Below, piece after piece: positions 8,194 through 15,843 of a DNA stretch of 64,000 nt. Below the pieces are notes generated by a model, which was not told the origin of the DNA, did not search any database, and saw nothing but the letters and a program-made list of their open reading frames with translations. The DNA comes from Telluribacter roseus (GTDB lineage Bacteria > Bacteroidota > Bacteroidia > Cytophagales > Spirosomataceae), in contig NZ_JAFEUV020000004.1 in assembly GCF_017355915.2 (NCBI RefSeq), positions 186,001-250,000 of the forward strand, given 5' to 3'. The position numbers were made by a program, and so were the translations under genes. How positions within the stretch are numbered: position 1 is the first letter of the stretch; each line of letters starts with the position of its first letter.

Positions 8194-8769
8194 ATGAAAA
8201 AGTTTTGCTACACACTATTTTCTGTTCTTTCAGTTTCTTTTTTTGCTCATAATGCTATCGCTCAAAACGATAACAACACCGCTAATCACAACGTAGCGAT
8301 CACCATTCCGGAAGTGGCACTTCTTGACATCGAAACCAGCGCTTCCAGAAATATTACCTTACAGGCCAAACACTCAACCGAAGCGGGGGATCCTATCAGC
8401 TTCGAAGGTGTAACCAACTCTGATCTCTGGCTGAACTATTCATCTATTGTAAGTACAGCTAATGTTTCCCGTAAAATTACCGCTCAACTCACCGGTTCAG
8501 TACCCGCAGGTGTTCAGCTTAAAGTAGTGGCCGGAAACTCTGTAAGCGGTGGAGGCACCCGTGGTACATCCGTAGCGAACGGCGTTACTCTGACATCGAC
8601 CCCGCAGGATCTGGTTACCGGTATTGGTAGCTCGTACACAGATAACGGTCCCGAAAAAGGCCATCAGCTAACCTACTCGCTGTCACTGGTTGATGCTTCA
8701 AGCTACGGTGACCTGCGCTTTGATCAGTCTAATCAGGTAGAAGTTACTTACACTATTATCAATCAGTAA
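8194..8769 (+). CDS. Secreted beta-rich subunit-like protein 2
   Basis: A 191-residue protein with a clear signal peptide (MKKFCYTLFSVLSVSFFA, cut near AIAQ). It is the close paralogue of the protein at 7338: IPEVALLDIE, EAGDPISF, LWLNYSSIV, RKITAQL, a GGGTRG loop, SSYTDNGPEKGHQL and a final strand VEVTYTIINQ. Codons are more AT-rich than in the barrel gene, and the gene has its own 277-bp AT-rich leader and a terminator at 8809, so it may be expressed alone and strongly, as a major structural subunit would be. No catalytic motif, no Cys in the mature chain and no lipobox. Function inferred only from context. Confidence 0.82.
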   Translation: MKKFCYTLFSVLSVSFFAHNAIAQNDNNTANHNVAITIPEVALLDIETSASRNITLQAKHSTEAGDPISFEGVTNSDLWLNYSSIVSTANVSRKITAQLTGSVPAGVQLKVVAGNSVSGGGTRGTSVANGVTLTSTPQDLVTGIGSSYTDNGPEKGHQLTYSLSLVDASSYGDLRFDQSNQVEVTYTIINQ

Positions 8770-8808
8770 TAGCTTCTGTTAGAAAAAGATATTTTCCGAA
8801 AAAGTAAA

Positions 8809-8841
8809 AAAAGGCCTAATTGTTGTAGGCCTTTTCTTTTT
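8809..8841 (+). terminator. Rho-independent terminator after subunit 2
   Basis: Stem AAAAGGCCTA/TAGGCCTTTT (8809-8818 and 8826-8835) with a 7-base loop, followed by CTTTTT. It lies 40 bp past the stop at 8769 and should separate subunit 2 from the chaperone-like gene. Confidence 0.8.
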
Positions 8842-8918
8842 GGAAAGTCAGTAAAAAGTAAATCGGAACGAGCTATTTTTTCTGCATTTCTTTATTACCT
8901 TTTAACAGGTGTAAGCGT

Positions 8919-9713
8919 ATGAAACCCTCTATTTTTTTTGTCCTCTTTTGTCTGCTTATTACTGGTTTAGAATCATTTGCAAGTGTAACTGTTGAGAACG
9001 GTCTGACTCATGTTTTCAGAGGTAACTGGGGCGATGAATTAACCGGTACTATCAAACTTACCAATTCCGGTAAAAAAGCAGAGCGTGTACTGATATTTAA
9101 AAATGACCTGGTGCAGGGCTGTGCCAATGCCAATATGTTTGCGGAAGCTAATAGCCAGCCCAACTCTTCGGCCAGGTGGATTAAGCTGAACCTGAACGAG
9201 AGAACCATAGCGGCCGGCGAAAGCTACGAAGTAGTATACAGTATCTCCATTCCCAAAGATACCTCCTTCAACGGATCCTACTGGTCATTGATCATGGTAG
9301 AGGTGGTAGATCCTATTAAAGAAGAAAAAACAAGCTCGGGGGTCACCATCGGCTCCAAGATCCGCTACGCCATCCAGGTCATCACGGATGTTGGTCCTTA
9401 CAAGGTATCTCCCCTCAGCTACGAGGAGGTAAAGCTGGAAAAACAGGAGGGGGGCAGAGGCAAAACGGTACAGGTGCTACTCAAAAATAACGGAATCTTT
9501 GCCGTCAATCCGGCTCTGGTATTTGAGCTCTTCAATAAGAACGGCGACAAGATCAAGAAGATCGAGGTACCCTTCCGGAAGATCTACCCGGGTAGTTGTA
9601 AGCTGTTTGAGGTGGATCTGACCGGCATACCTAAGGGGTCATACGACTGCGTACTGGTGGCTGACTACGGGCAGGACCTATTCGGTATGAATGCCAGCCT
9701 GGATATAGACTAG
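8919..9713 (+). CDS. Periplasmic two-domain Ig-like protein (chaperone-like / DUF916-DUF3324-like)
   Basis: A 264-residue protein with a signal peptide (residues 1-21) and no membrane anchor. Domain 1 (about 25-150) has the pattern of an Ig-like sandwich: ELTGTIKLTNSGKKAERV, then ARWIKL, TIAAGESYEVVYSISIP and GSYWSLIMVEV. Domain 2 (about 165-264) has VQVLLKNNGIFAVNPALVFE, PGSCKLFEVDLTGIPKGSYD and a final strand. This order and spacing resemble both the two-domain PapD-type chaperones and the DUF916-DUF3324 (WxL-interacting) proteins of Firmicutes; I favour the second by sequence feel and the first by gene order. It lies between the secreted paralogues and the barrel protein, suggesting it binds the subunits. 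Homology is not proven. Confidence 0.65.
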   Translation: MKPSIFFVLFCLLITGLESFASVTVENGLTHVFRGNWGDELTGTIKLTNSGKKAERVLIFKNDLVQGCANANMFAEANSQPNSSARWIKLNLNERTIAAGESYEVVYSISIPKDTSFNGSYWSLIMVEVVDPIKEEKTSSGVTIGSKIRYAIQVITDVGPYKVSPLSYEEVKLEKQEGGRGKTVQVLLKNNGIFAVNPALVFELFNKNGDKIKKIEVPFRKIYPGSCKLFEVDLTGIPKGSYDCVLVADYGQDLFGMNASLDID

Positions 9714-9731
9714 GGCTGTCCAGAACCTTTA

Positions 9732-9752
9732 TAGCTGCACAGTGTGCAGCTA
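9732..9752 (+). repeat. Short perfect hairpin upstream of the barrel gene
   Basis: Inverted repeat TAGCTGCACA / TGTGCAGCTA with one central base, in the 101-bp spacer between the genes at 8919 and 9815. There is no T-tract, so it is not a typical terminator; an operator, RNA-stability hairpin or attenuator is possible. Confidence 0.4.
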
Positions 9753-9814
9753 ATCCAATGTTAACACTTCCTCAACCTAATTGTGCCTGACAGAACTCTA
9801 CGGGTTCCAAATAG

Positions 9815-12544
9815 ATGAAACAGTTTCGGCTCTGTAATGCAGTTCTCCTGGTAGTACTGTTGTTGCTGCTCTGTTTTAGGGCCGTAGCGGCAGTACTTCC
9901 CGAAGTAAAACTGGTCAACGCTCCCCGCAAGGTGGCACCCGACGAGTACTTCACCCTTTTCTTTGACGTTACCAACAACGATGCTTTCAGTATTAACCCC
10001 CGGGCTAATCTGGTACTGCCGGAAGGGTGGACCATCGTAACCCGTAAGGAGTTGTCGGAGGTAAAGCCGGGCGAAACCAAGAAGATATTTTTTACGCTGA
10101 GGCCCTCCCGGAACGCCCGGGTAGGTACCGGTAATATTACCCTGCAGATCATGGTGGATCAGCGGGTCGTGATGGAAGAAAAAGTGTGGCTGGAAATAGA
10201 CCAGGTACATAAGGTAGACATCATGCCCGTAGTGGTACCGGACTTCCTGCGGGAGGGTACCAGTTTTACCTGCGTCTATCTGGTCCAGAACCTGGGTAAT
10301 AGTATAGAGGAGATCCAGCTCTCGTCCACCCAGGGCCTGATCAGCGGGAACCAGAAGATTACTCTCGAGCCCTATACGTCCTACTCCGTAAAGGTACAGT
10401 ATGCTATCCCGCCCAATCTGTCCCAAAAGACCTACCTCGTGGTGGACCTGATCGCCCTCCTGATGGGTACTGAGGAGCGGGTACAGAAAAGTCAGCTGGT
10501 AGAGGCTTATCCCAATAGTACCAGGAAAAGTGACCCGTACCTGCGCTTCCCCATTGAGGTAAGTGGTATTTATAATGCCGTTTCTAACGGAGGTCAGCAG
10601 TCTACGGGTAGCCAGTTTGATATCCGGGGGCAGGGCTACCTCGACTTCTCGAAGCAGCACTACCTGGACTTTGTACTGCACGGTCCCAATCAGATCAACC
10701 TGCCCCAGTTTGGTAGTTTTGACCAGTACTCTATTACGTATAGTAATCCACAGTTTGCGGTTTCTGCACTCGATTATACCCTGCAGGTGTCGAACCTGAC
10801 CGAGTTCAGCCGCTTTGGCCGGGGCCTGCAGATGAGCTACAAGGCAGGGGATACCGAGCTTACCGGCTTCTACAGTCAGCCCCGTTTTTTTGCCGGAATC
10901 AAAAGTACCTACGGTGGCAAACTCACGTACCGGCCCACTGAGCATTTTGATTTCAACCTGAATATCATCTCCAAGAATATGCTGGTAGGGGATCAGCTGG
11001 TTACGACGGATATAGCCAGTATAAGTACTAACTACCAGAAGAATTCGCTGTGGGTTGAAACGGAAGCCGCGGCCAATACCGCCCTCGGCAAGACGGATGT
11101 CGGCGGGTTCCTGAGGCTTTACTATTCGCCTAAGTGGTTCCGCTTCAGCAGTAACCTGGTGTATGCCGGCAAGGACTTCTATGGCTACTACACCAACAGT
11201 ACCCTCATCAGCAACACGCTGTATAGTAAGATCACCAGGAAACTAATGCTCGGGGCCGGACAGAACATTACCAAGGTCAACCAGAGCCTGGACCTGACTA
11301 TCTACAGCACACTGCCCTACTACAGCAACTACTTCGGAGAGTTTTCGTACCAGTTCAGTACGCGTGACCAGCTCCGGCTCAACTATACCTACCGGGAGAA
11401 GGAAGACCGGGCGGCCCAGAAGCAATTCAACTACGAGGAGAGTGTAGCCCGTTATTCCTACTTTCATACCGGCAAGCGCTTGTACGTGTGGCTGGATGGC
11501 GAAGTAGGAAGGACCCGCAACCTGCTCGCCGTAGGTGACTCTATGGTACGTACTACCCTACAGAACCGCTTCATGCTCAACTACACCTTTTTCAGGGATC
11601 TTACCCTGGGGGCTAATGTCGAGTACCTGCAGACCAACCGGTACTCCGCCCTGAACCGCACGGAGGAGTTTCTGTTTTACGGTGCCAATGCGCTCATACG
11701 GCTCAAAGATTACCTGAGCTTCAATCTGTACTACCGTAACAACTACGCGCTGGACGAACTTACCGAGAGCCGCAACTTCCTCAACTCGGAGCTGATCCTG
11801 AAACTGAATGATCGGCACAGGCTAAGCCTGCGGGGTAGCTACGCGGCCTTTCCGGGCGAGAACAGACTCGAGAAGAACTGGCTGGCTACGGCCAGGTATA
11901 CGTTGCTGATCAACGCGCCCATTAAGAAAGACAAAAGCCTGGGGGGAATCTACGGCAAGCTCAGCAAGGTATCTGATGAGAAGATAAGCGGGGTGATAGT
12001 ACAGATGGGGAAAGAAACCACCATCACGGACGAGAGCGGCAGCTTTAAGTTCAATGACCTGGTACCCGGAGAGTACTACGTGACCCTCCGGCGGTCTTCG
12101 CTGAAGGTTGATGAGATTGCTGATATTCCCCTGCCTCTGGAGGTCAACGTCAAGGCGAATGAGATTACGGACATACAGATACCCATTACCAGATCGGCAT
12201 CGGTGAAGGGTATTATAGAAGTGGGGGTGCCGGTGCAGGTAGGCTCGCAGGCCTCCGAACGGAAGAAGGAGTCGCTGGTAGTGAAGCTCACCAACAACGA
12301 GAGTACTTTCTATACCGAAACGGACGCCAGCGGGGCCTTCTCATTCGGGGAGGTACGATCGGGGGAATGGACAATATCGGTAGTAAAAACAGGCGCCTGG
12401 ACCAACGACTATACCATTGATGCAGACTCCCGGCAGATCTCGGTGGTGGCCGGGAAGGATACGCAGGTGAAGTTCAGGCTTACGCCCAAAGAAAGAAAGT
12501 TGCACATGAATGGGGGGAAAACCATTAAAATACAGGATAAGTAA
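9815..12544 (+). CDS. Usher-like outer-membrane beta-barrel with Ig-like N- and C-terminal domains
   Basis: A 909-residue exported protein. After the signal peptide (1-26) come two NEW3/Ig-like domains (about 28-240; for example VKPGETKKIFFTL). Residues about 250-695 show alternating hydrophobic/aromatic strands separated by polar turns, as in a large outer-membrane barrel, with GQGYLDFSKQHYLDFVLHG near the start and RLSLRGSYAAF near the end. Residues about 700-895 are two carboxypeptidase-regulatory-like sandwiches (GGIYGKLSKV, ITDESGSFKFNDLVPGEYYV; TETDASGAFSFGEV). There is no TonB box or plug I can identify. The layout (N-terminal domains, barrel, two C-terminal sandwiches) parallels fimbrial ushers, though no usher signature is evident. 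Its TAA stop overlaps the ATG of the next gene by one base (TAATG), so the pair is probably translationally coupled. Confidence 0.7.
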   Translation: MKQFRLCNAVLLVVLLLLLCFRAVAAVLPEVKLVNAPRKVAPDEYFTLFFDVTNNDAFSINPRANLVLPEGWTIVTRKELSEVKPGETKKIFFTLRPSRNARVGTGNITLQIMVDQRVVMEEKVWLEIDQVHKVDIMPVVVPDFLREGTSFTCVYLVQNLGNSIEEIQLSSTQGLISGNQKITLEPYTSYSVKVQYAIPPNLSQKTYLVVDLIALLMGTEERVQKSQLVEAYPNSTRKSDPYLRFPIEVSGIYNAVSNGGQQSTGSQFDIRGQGYLDFSKQHYLDFVLHGPNQINLPQFGSFDQYSITYSNPQFAVSALDYTLQVSNLTEFSRFGRGLQMSYKAGDTELTGFYSQPRFFAGIKSTYGGKLTYRPTEHFDFNLNIISKNMLVGDQLVTTDIASISTNYQKNSLWVETEAAANTALGKTDVGGFLRLYYSPKWFRFSSNLVYAGKDFYGYYTNSTLISNTLYSKITRKLMLGAGQNITKVNQSLDLTIYSTLPYYSNYFGEFSYQFSTRDQLRLNYTYREKEDRAAQKQFNYEESVARYSYFHTGKRLYVWLDGEVGRTRNLLAVGDSMVRTTLQNRFMLNYTFFRDLTLGANVEYLQTNRYSALNRTEEFLFYGANALIRLKDYLSFNLYYRNNYALDELTESRNFLNSELILKLNDRHRLSLRGSYAAFPGENRLEKNWLATARYTLLINAPIKKDKSLGGIYGKLSKVSDEKISGVIVQMGKETTITDESGSFKFNDLVPGEYYVTLRRSSLKVDEIADIPLPLEVNVKANEITDIQIPITRSASVKGIIEVGVPVQVGSQASERKKESLVVKLTNNESTFYTETDASGAFSFGEVRSGEWTISVVKTGAWTNDYTIDADSRQISVVAGKDTQVKFRLTPKERKLHMNGGKTIKIQDK

Positions 12545-13095
12545 TGAGAGTAGTGATTGGGCTGATAGGGTTGTTGTTGCCACTGCGGGTGTACTGTCAG
12601 ACTACCGTAGTGGCCACTACGCATGTACCGGCTTCGATTTCATTGCCGGTCGTTGCGCTGCTTGATATTGAGCCTTCCAACGACGCAGTAGTACTGGCGA
12701 TACCTGCCACAACCGAAGCCGGACAGTCATTAACTATGTCAGCAACCTCCAATAACACGAAGTGGCTTAACTACACCTCAGCTATACTGGCTGGAGGTAG
12801 TACCCGCCGTATTACAGCTCAGATATCATCCGGATCGGTACCCGCAGGGGTGCGCTTACTGCTAACTGTAAGTAGCCCCATGGGAGCCGGAGGAGGGGCC
12901 AGAGGGGGATCCGTCACTAACCTGGCTCTGACTACCGCGGCCCAGACCATCCTGAGCGGCATTGGGGGAGCCTTTACCGGCAACGGCATCAATAACGGCC
13001 ATCAGCTGACGTATTCATTGGGTATATCCAATTACAGCAGTCTGGTTAAGACGTCGTCCACCGTGATGGTTACCTATACGCTTACTGATAACTAA
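12544..13095 (+). CDS. Secreted beta-rich subunit-like protein 3
   Basis: A 183-residue secreted protein with signal peptide (1-18, cut near YCQ). It belongs to the family of the proteins at 7338 and 8194: LPVVALLDIE, TTEAGQSLTM, KWLNYTSAIL, RRITAQI, SVPAGVRLL, GAGGGARGGSV, GIGGAFTGNGINNGHQLTYS and the final strand VMVTYTLTDN. It is more diverged than the other two. The start overlaps the stop of the barrel gene by one base, and the next gene begins 7 bp after its stop, so production is tied to the barrel protein, as for a minor, tip or adaptor subunit. No enzyme motif. Family membership is clear by eye; function is inferred. Confidence 0.8.
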   Translation: MRVVIGLIGLLLPLRVYCQTTVVATTHVPASISLPVVALLDIEPSNDAVVLAIPATTEAGQSLTMSATSNNTKWLNYTSAILAGGSTRRITAQISSGSVPAGVRLLLTVSSPMGAGGGARGGSVTNLALTTAAQTILSGIGGAFTGNGINNGHQLTYSLGISNYSSLVKTSSTVMVTYTLTDN

Positions 13096-13102
13096 CTGGA
13101 AT

Positions 13103-13594
13103 ATGGACCGGAGGGGATATTGTATATTATTATTGGTGATGTTGATCCATCACCTGGTCTCTGCCCAGAGCTTCTCAACCACGGGCAACTGGGTGGTGTC
13201 GGTGCCTGCTTCCACCATTACCGAAGCTGGTAACAACTATACCCAAGGCATTACAAGTGCTACCGATCAGACGCTCATGAGCCTGTTGCCCGGAACGAAC
13301 AATGGACAGAACAGGAACGGCATTTGGGAAGTATACATTAGCAAAGAAGACAGTGACTGGGACAGCCGTTTGATCATCTCGGCCCGGCGAACCGGTACCG
13401 GTACACCTTTGGCCAATAACAATACCATTACGGGGGGGACAGCCTATACCACTACTTCTGCCACACCTTCTGCTTTTTTTTCGGGGAGAGGGGGGTACAG
13501 TAATATACCTATACAGTATCAGGTCTCCGGCTTGTCAGTAGTGATACCGGTAAAGGCGTATACTACCAACATTACCTACACCTTTCTAAACTGA
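13103..13594 (+). CDS. Secreted beta-rich subunit-like protein 4 (divergent)
   Basis: A 163-residue secreted protein with signal peptide (1-21, cut near VSAQ). It lacks the IPEVALLDIE and GHQL blocks of its three neighbours but has a similar length, Ser/Thr/Asn/Gly-rich beta pattern (GNWVVSVPASTITEAGNNYT) and the same ending, an alternating strand TTNITYTFLN. IWEVYISKEDSDWDSRLIIS in the middle is distinctive. It starts 7 bp after the previous stop and is the last gene of the cluster; its stop abuts the stop of the convergent protease gene with no spacer. A tip or cap component is possible by position. Not recognised. Confidence 0.7.
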   Translation: MDRRGYCILLLVMLIHHLVSAQSFSTTGNWVVSVPASTITEAGNNYTQGITSATDQTLMSLLPGTNNGQNRNGIWEVYISKEDSDWDSRLIISARRTGTGTPLANNNTITGGTAYTTTSATPSAFFSGRGGYSNIPIQYQVSGLSVVIPVKAYTTNITYTFLN

Positions 13595-14227
13595 TCAGTG
13601 ACCCAGGTTGTATGATTTTAGCTTGTCCTTGCAGCTCGGACACAGCCTTAGTTCCGCATCGTCAATGGTACTCATCTTCTCTCCTGAGTCCTGCATGACG
13701 CACTTCTCGGTGGGGCAGTGGGGCAGGCCCAGATTATGTCCAAATTCATGGATACATATCTTCTTGAGCCGGTTTATGAATTCGCGGGGATCTTCACTGT
13801 CAATCTTAGCCGTTGAGGCGACCGAGGTAGGCCCCGGGCAGTACCCCAGACCGTGTACACCCCAGTCTATGTACTTCATGGCGGGTTGTTTGACGTGTCC
13901 TTCGGCGTCTTTTTTGGTATGCGACAGCTCGTTGGGGGTAAGTCCCATGACATAATCCATGGAGCCATAGTCTCGTTCTCTCAGAAAACGAATGAGGGAG
14001 TCGGCCCGGTAGCGGGGAAACTTTATATTTACAAAAGACTCCCGGGGCAAGTCAATCTCTTCCAGCACAACCACCTGGTATCCATATACGTCTTTGATCG
14101 TATGGCTGACTGTATCGAGCAGAGCTTTGTCAAAGCCATCAAAAGGCTGAAGGGCTAATTTTTTGTAAGGGGTACCCGTAAATGAAACTACAAGGGCAAA
14201 TAGTCCAATCAAAAGGGTGTTTCTCAT
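13595..14227 (-). CDS. Archaemetzincin-like zinc metalloprotease, secreted
   Basis: A 210-residue protein from the start at 14227; the frame extends to 14254 without a better signal sequence. It carries HEFGHNLGLPHC (His160, Glu161, His164, His170, Cys171) followed by Cys176 and a C-terminal LCPSC pair (Cys196, Cys199). This is the HExxHxxGxxHC...CxM...CxxC signature of archaemetzincins, which bind one catalytic and one structural zinc. Those are small aminopeptidase-like proteases of poorly known substrate. An N-terminal hydrophobic stretch (4-18) suggests export or membrane attachment, where the known proteins are mostly cytosolic. It is convergent with the subunit cluster, with adjacent stop codons and no visible terminator. 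Confidence 0.87.
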   Translation of the reverse strand: MRNTLLIGLFALVVSFTGTPYKKLALQPFDGFDKALLDTVSHTIKDVYGYQVVVLEEIDLPRESFVNIKFPRYRADSLIRFLRERDYGSMDYVMGLTPNELSHTKKDAEGHVKQPAMKYIDWGVHGLGYCPGPTSVASTAKIDSEDPREFINRLKKICIHEFGHNLGLPHCPTEKCVMQDSGEKMSTIDDAELRLCPSCKDKLKSYNLGH

Positions 14228-14722
14228 TTCTCTTTCACAGTGCTGCTTCAACAATCCTTCCTCCTCATTTCGCCATTGGCACCGATAGGGCTCATCGGTT
14301 GACTACCAGCCAGGTAGTAGATTCATAGGTAGTGAGTAAAGGGATGTCCTGTTGGGCAGGAGGGTTAAAATACGTAAGGTCTATTCTTCGACCGAAAATA
14401 AGTACTCAAAGTTACAAATCCAATAGCGCAACCATGAGATATTTTGTAAAGTTCACAGGGTGGAGCATAAATCACTGCTTTTTCCGGTTTTTTATGATCA
14501 AATGTATGCAGATAGCTATACTATCCAATGGTAGGAGCCTGGTGGGGTAGTAACACCCTGGCTATTGCTCCCCTGACTGAATAGGGGGTAGGGTGGAGGG
14601 GCTGCCATGCGTTCAACAGCGCTATTTGTCGGGTACTGGAATAGTAATTTAGAGAATCTGAGTAGGATGCAAAACCGTAAATACTTTATATTGTACAATT
14701 CATCTCGTCAATCTATTAATCA
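14228..14722. other. Intergenic region, no gene seen
   Basis: About 495 bp between divergent genes (protease reverse, GH43 forward). Open frames here are short, lack recognisable composition and overlap no motif. The part from about 14640 to 14722 is AT-rich and may be the GH43 promoter. No strong hairpin or repeat. Confidence 0.5.
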
Positions 14723-15838
14723 ATGTCCGGACTGAAATACCCCAAAAATTCTTTACTCATTTTAGCATTTGTGTCGGCCCTGGCTGTCTCCTGTCAGGAC
14801 GGTACCCGTGACGATCAGGAAGAAACTACCACCGAGCAAAGCGCCGATACGCTTGGGAAGAATGCTATTTCGGAGCCCCTGGTTACGGATCTGTATACGG
14901 CCGATCCATCAGCCCATGTCTTTAATGGCAAGATCTATATATATCCCTCGCACGATGTCGAATCAGATATCAAACCGAATGATGCCGGGGATCATTTTGA
15001 CATGAAAGACTACCACGTATTCTCGATGGATGAAATCGGGGGTAAGGTGACGGATCACGGGGTGGCACTGGATGTTAAGAATGTTCCCTGGGCCAGTCGG
15101 CAGCTATGGGCACCCGATGCCGCCTCTGCCAACGGAAAGTACTACCTGTATTTCCCGGCTAAAGATAAAAAGGGCGTGTTCCGGATAGGCGTAGCTACGG
15201 GTACCTCTCCAGAGGGACCGTTTAAGGCGCAGCCTAAGCCCATCGAAGGTAGCTTCAGTATAGATCCGGCGGTGTTTCAGGATAGTGACAGCTCGTACTA
15301 TATGTACTTCGGGGGAATCTGGGGGGGACAAATGGAGCGATGGGTGGACAACTCCTACGATACGGCCCGTACCACACCAGCTAAGGATCAGCCCGCCCTG
15401 ATGCCCAAAGTAGCCCGACTCCGTAAGGATATGCTGGGCTTTGCGGAGCCGGTCCGGGATGTACAGATCGTGCACGGCAACGGTATGCCTGTACTGGCCG
15501 GCGAAAACGACCGTCGGTTTTTTGAAGCGGCCTGGGTACACAAGTACAACAATAAGTACTACCTATCGTACTCGACGGGTGATACCCATTATATAGCCTA
15601 TGCCACAGGCGACAGCCCCTATGGTCCGTTTACGTACCAGGGTGTTATACTGAACCCGGTGATCGGCTGGACCAACCACCATTCCATCGTAGAATTCAAG
15701 GGGAAATGGTACCTCTTTTACCACGACAGCGTACTCTCGGGCGGACAAACCCACCTGCGTAACATCAAGGTAACGGAACTCAAGCACCTGCCCAACGGAA
15801 ACATCGAAACGATATCAGCCTATCGTAATCCGCAGTAG
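14723..15838 (+). CDS. Glycoside hydrolase family 43 lipoprotein
   Basis: A 371-residue five-bladed beta-propeller enzyme of GH43, which cleaves alpha-L-arabinofuranosyl or beta-D-xylosyl bonds with inversion. The expected acidic residues are visible: Asp61 in TADPSAH (general base), Asp181 in SIDPAVF (pKa modulator) and Glu268 in FEAAW (general acid). A lipobox (AVSC, Cys24) predicts a lipid anchor, followed by an acidic linker to about residue 50. Length is normal for a single-domain GH43. It opens a stretch of sugar-active genes (to 21771), but no SusC/SusD pair is nearby, so this is not a standard polysaccharide utilisation locus. Arabinosidase versus xylosidase cannot be decided. Confidence 0.88.
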   Translation: MSGLKYPKNSLLILAFVSALAVSCQDGTRDDQEETTTEQSADTLGKNAISEPLVTDLYTADPSAHVFNGKIYIYPSHDVESDIKPNDAGDHFDMKDYHVFSMDEIGGKVTDHGVALDVKNVPWASRQLWAPDAASANGKYYLYFPAKDKKGVFRIGVATGTSPEGPFKAQPKPIEGSFSIDPAVFQDSDSSYYMYFGGIWGGQMERWVDNSYDTARTTPAKDQPALMPKVARLRKDMLGFAEPVRDVQIVHGNGMPVLAGENDRRFFEAAWVHKYNNKYYLSYSTGDTHYIAYATGDSPYGPFTYQGVILNPVIGWTNHHSIVEFKGKWYLFYHDSVLSGGQTHLRNIKVTELKHLPNGNIETISAYRNPQ

Positions 15839-15843
15839 CAGGA

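Noticed and set aside
9761-10945. A 394-codon reverse frame opposite the barrel gene.
   Set aside because: It mirrors the strong forward gene; its translation lacks a known domain and has the Leu/Val-rich look of an antisense shadow.
14332-14550. A 72-codon forward frame in the intergenic region before GH43.
   Set aside because: No conserved motif, no promoter-like context and odd residue composition; not supported as a gene.
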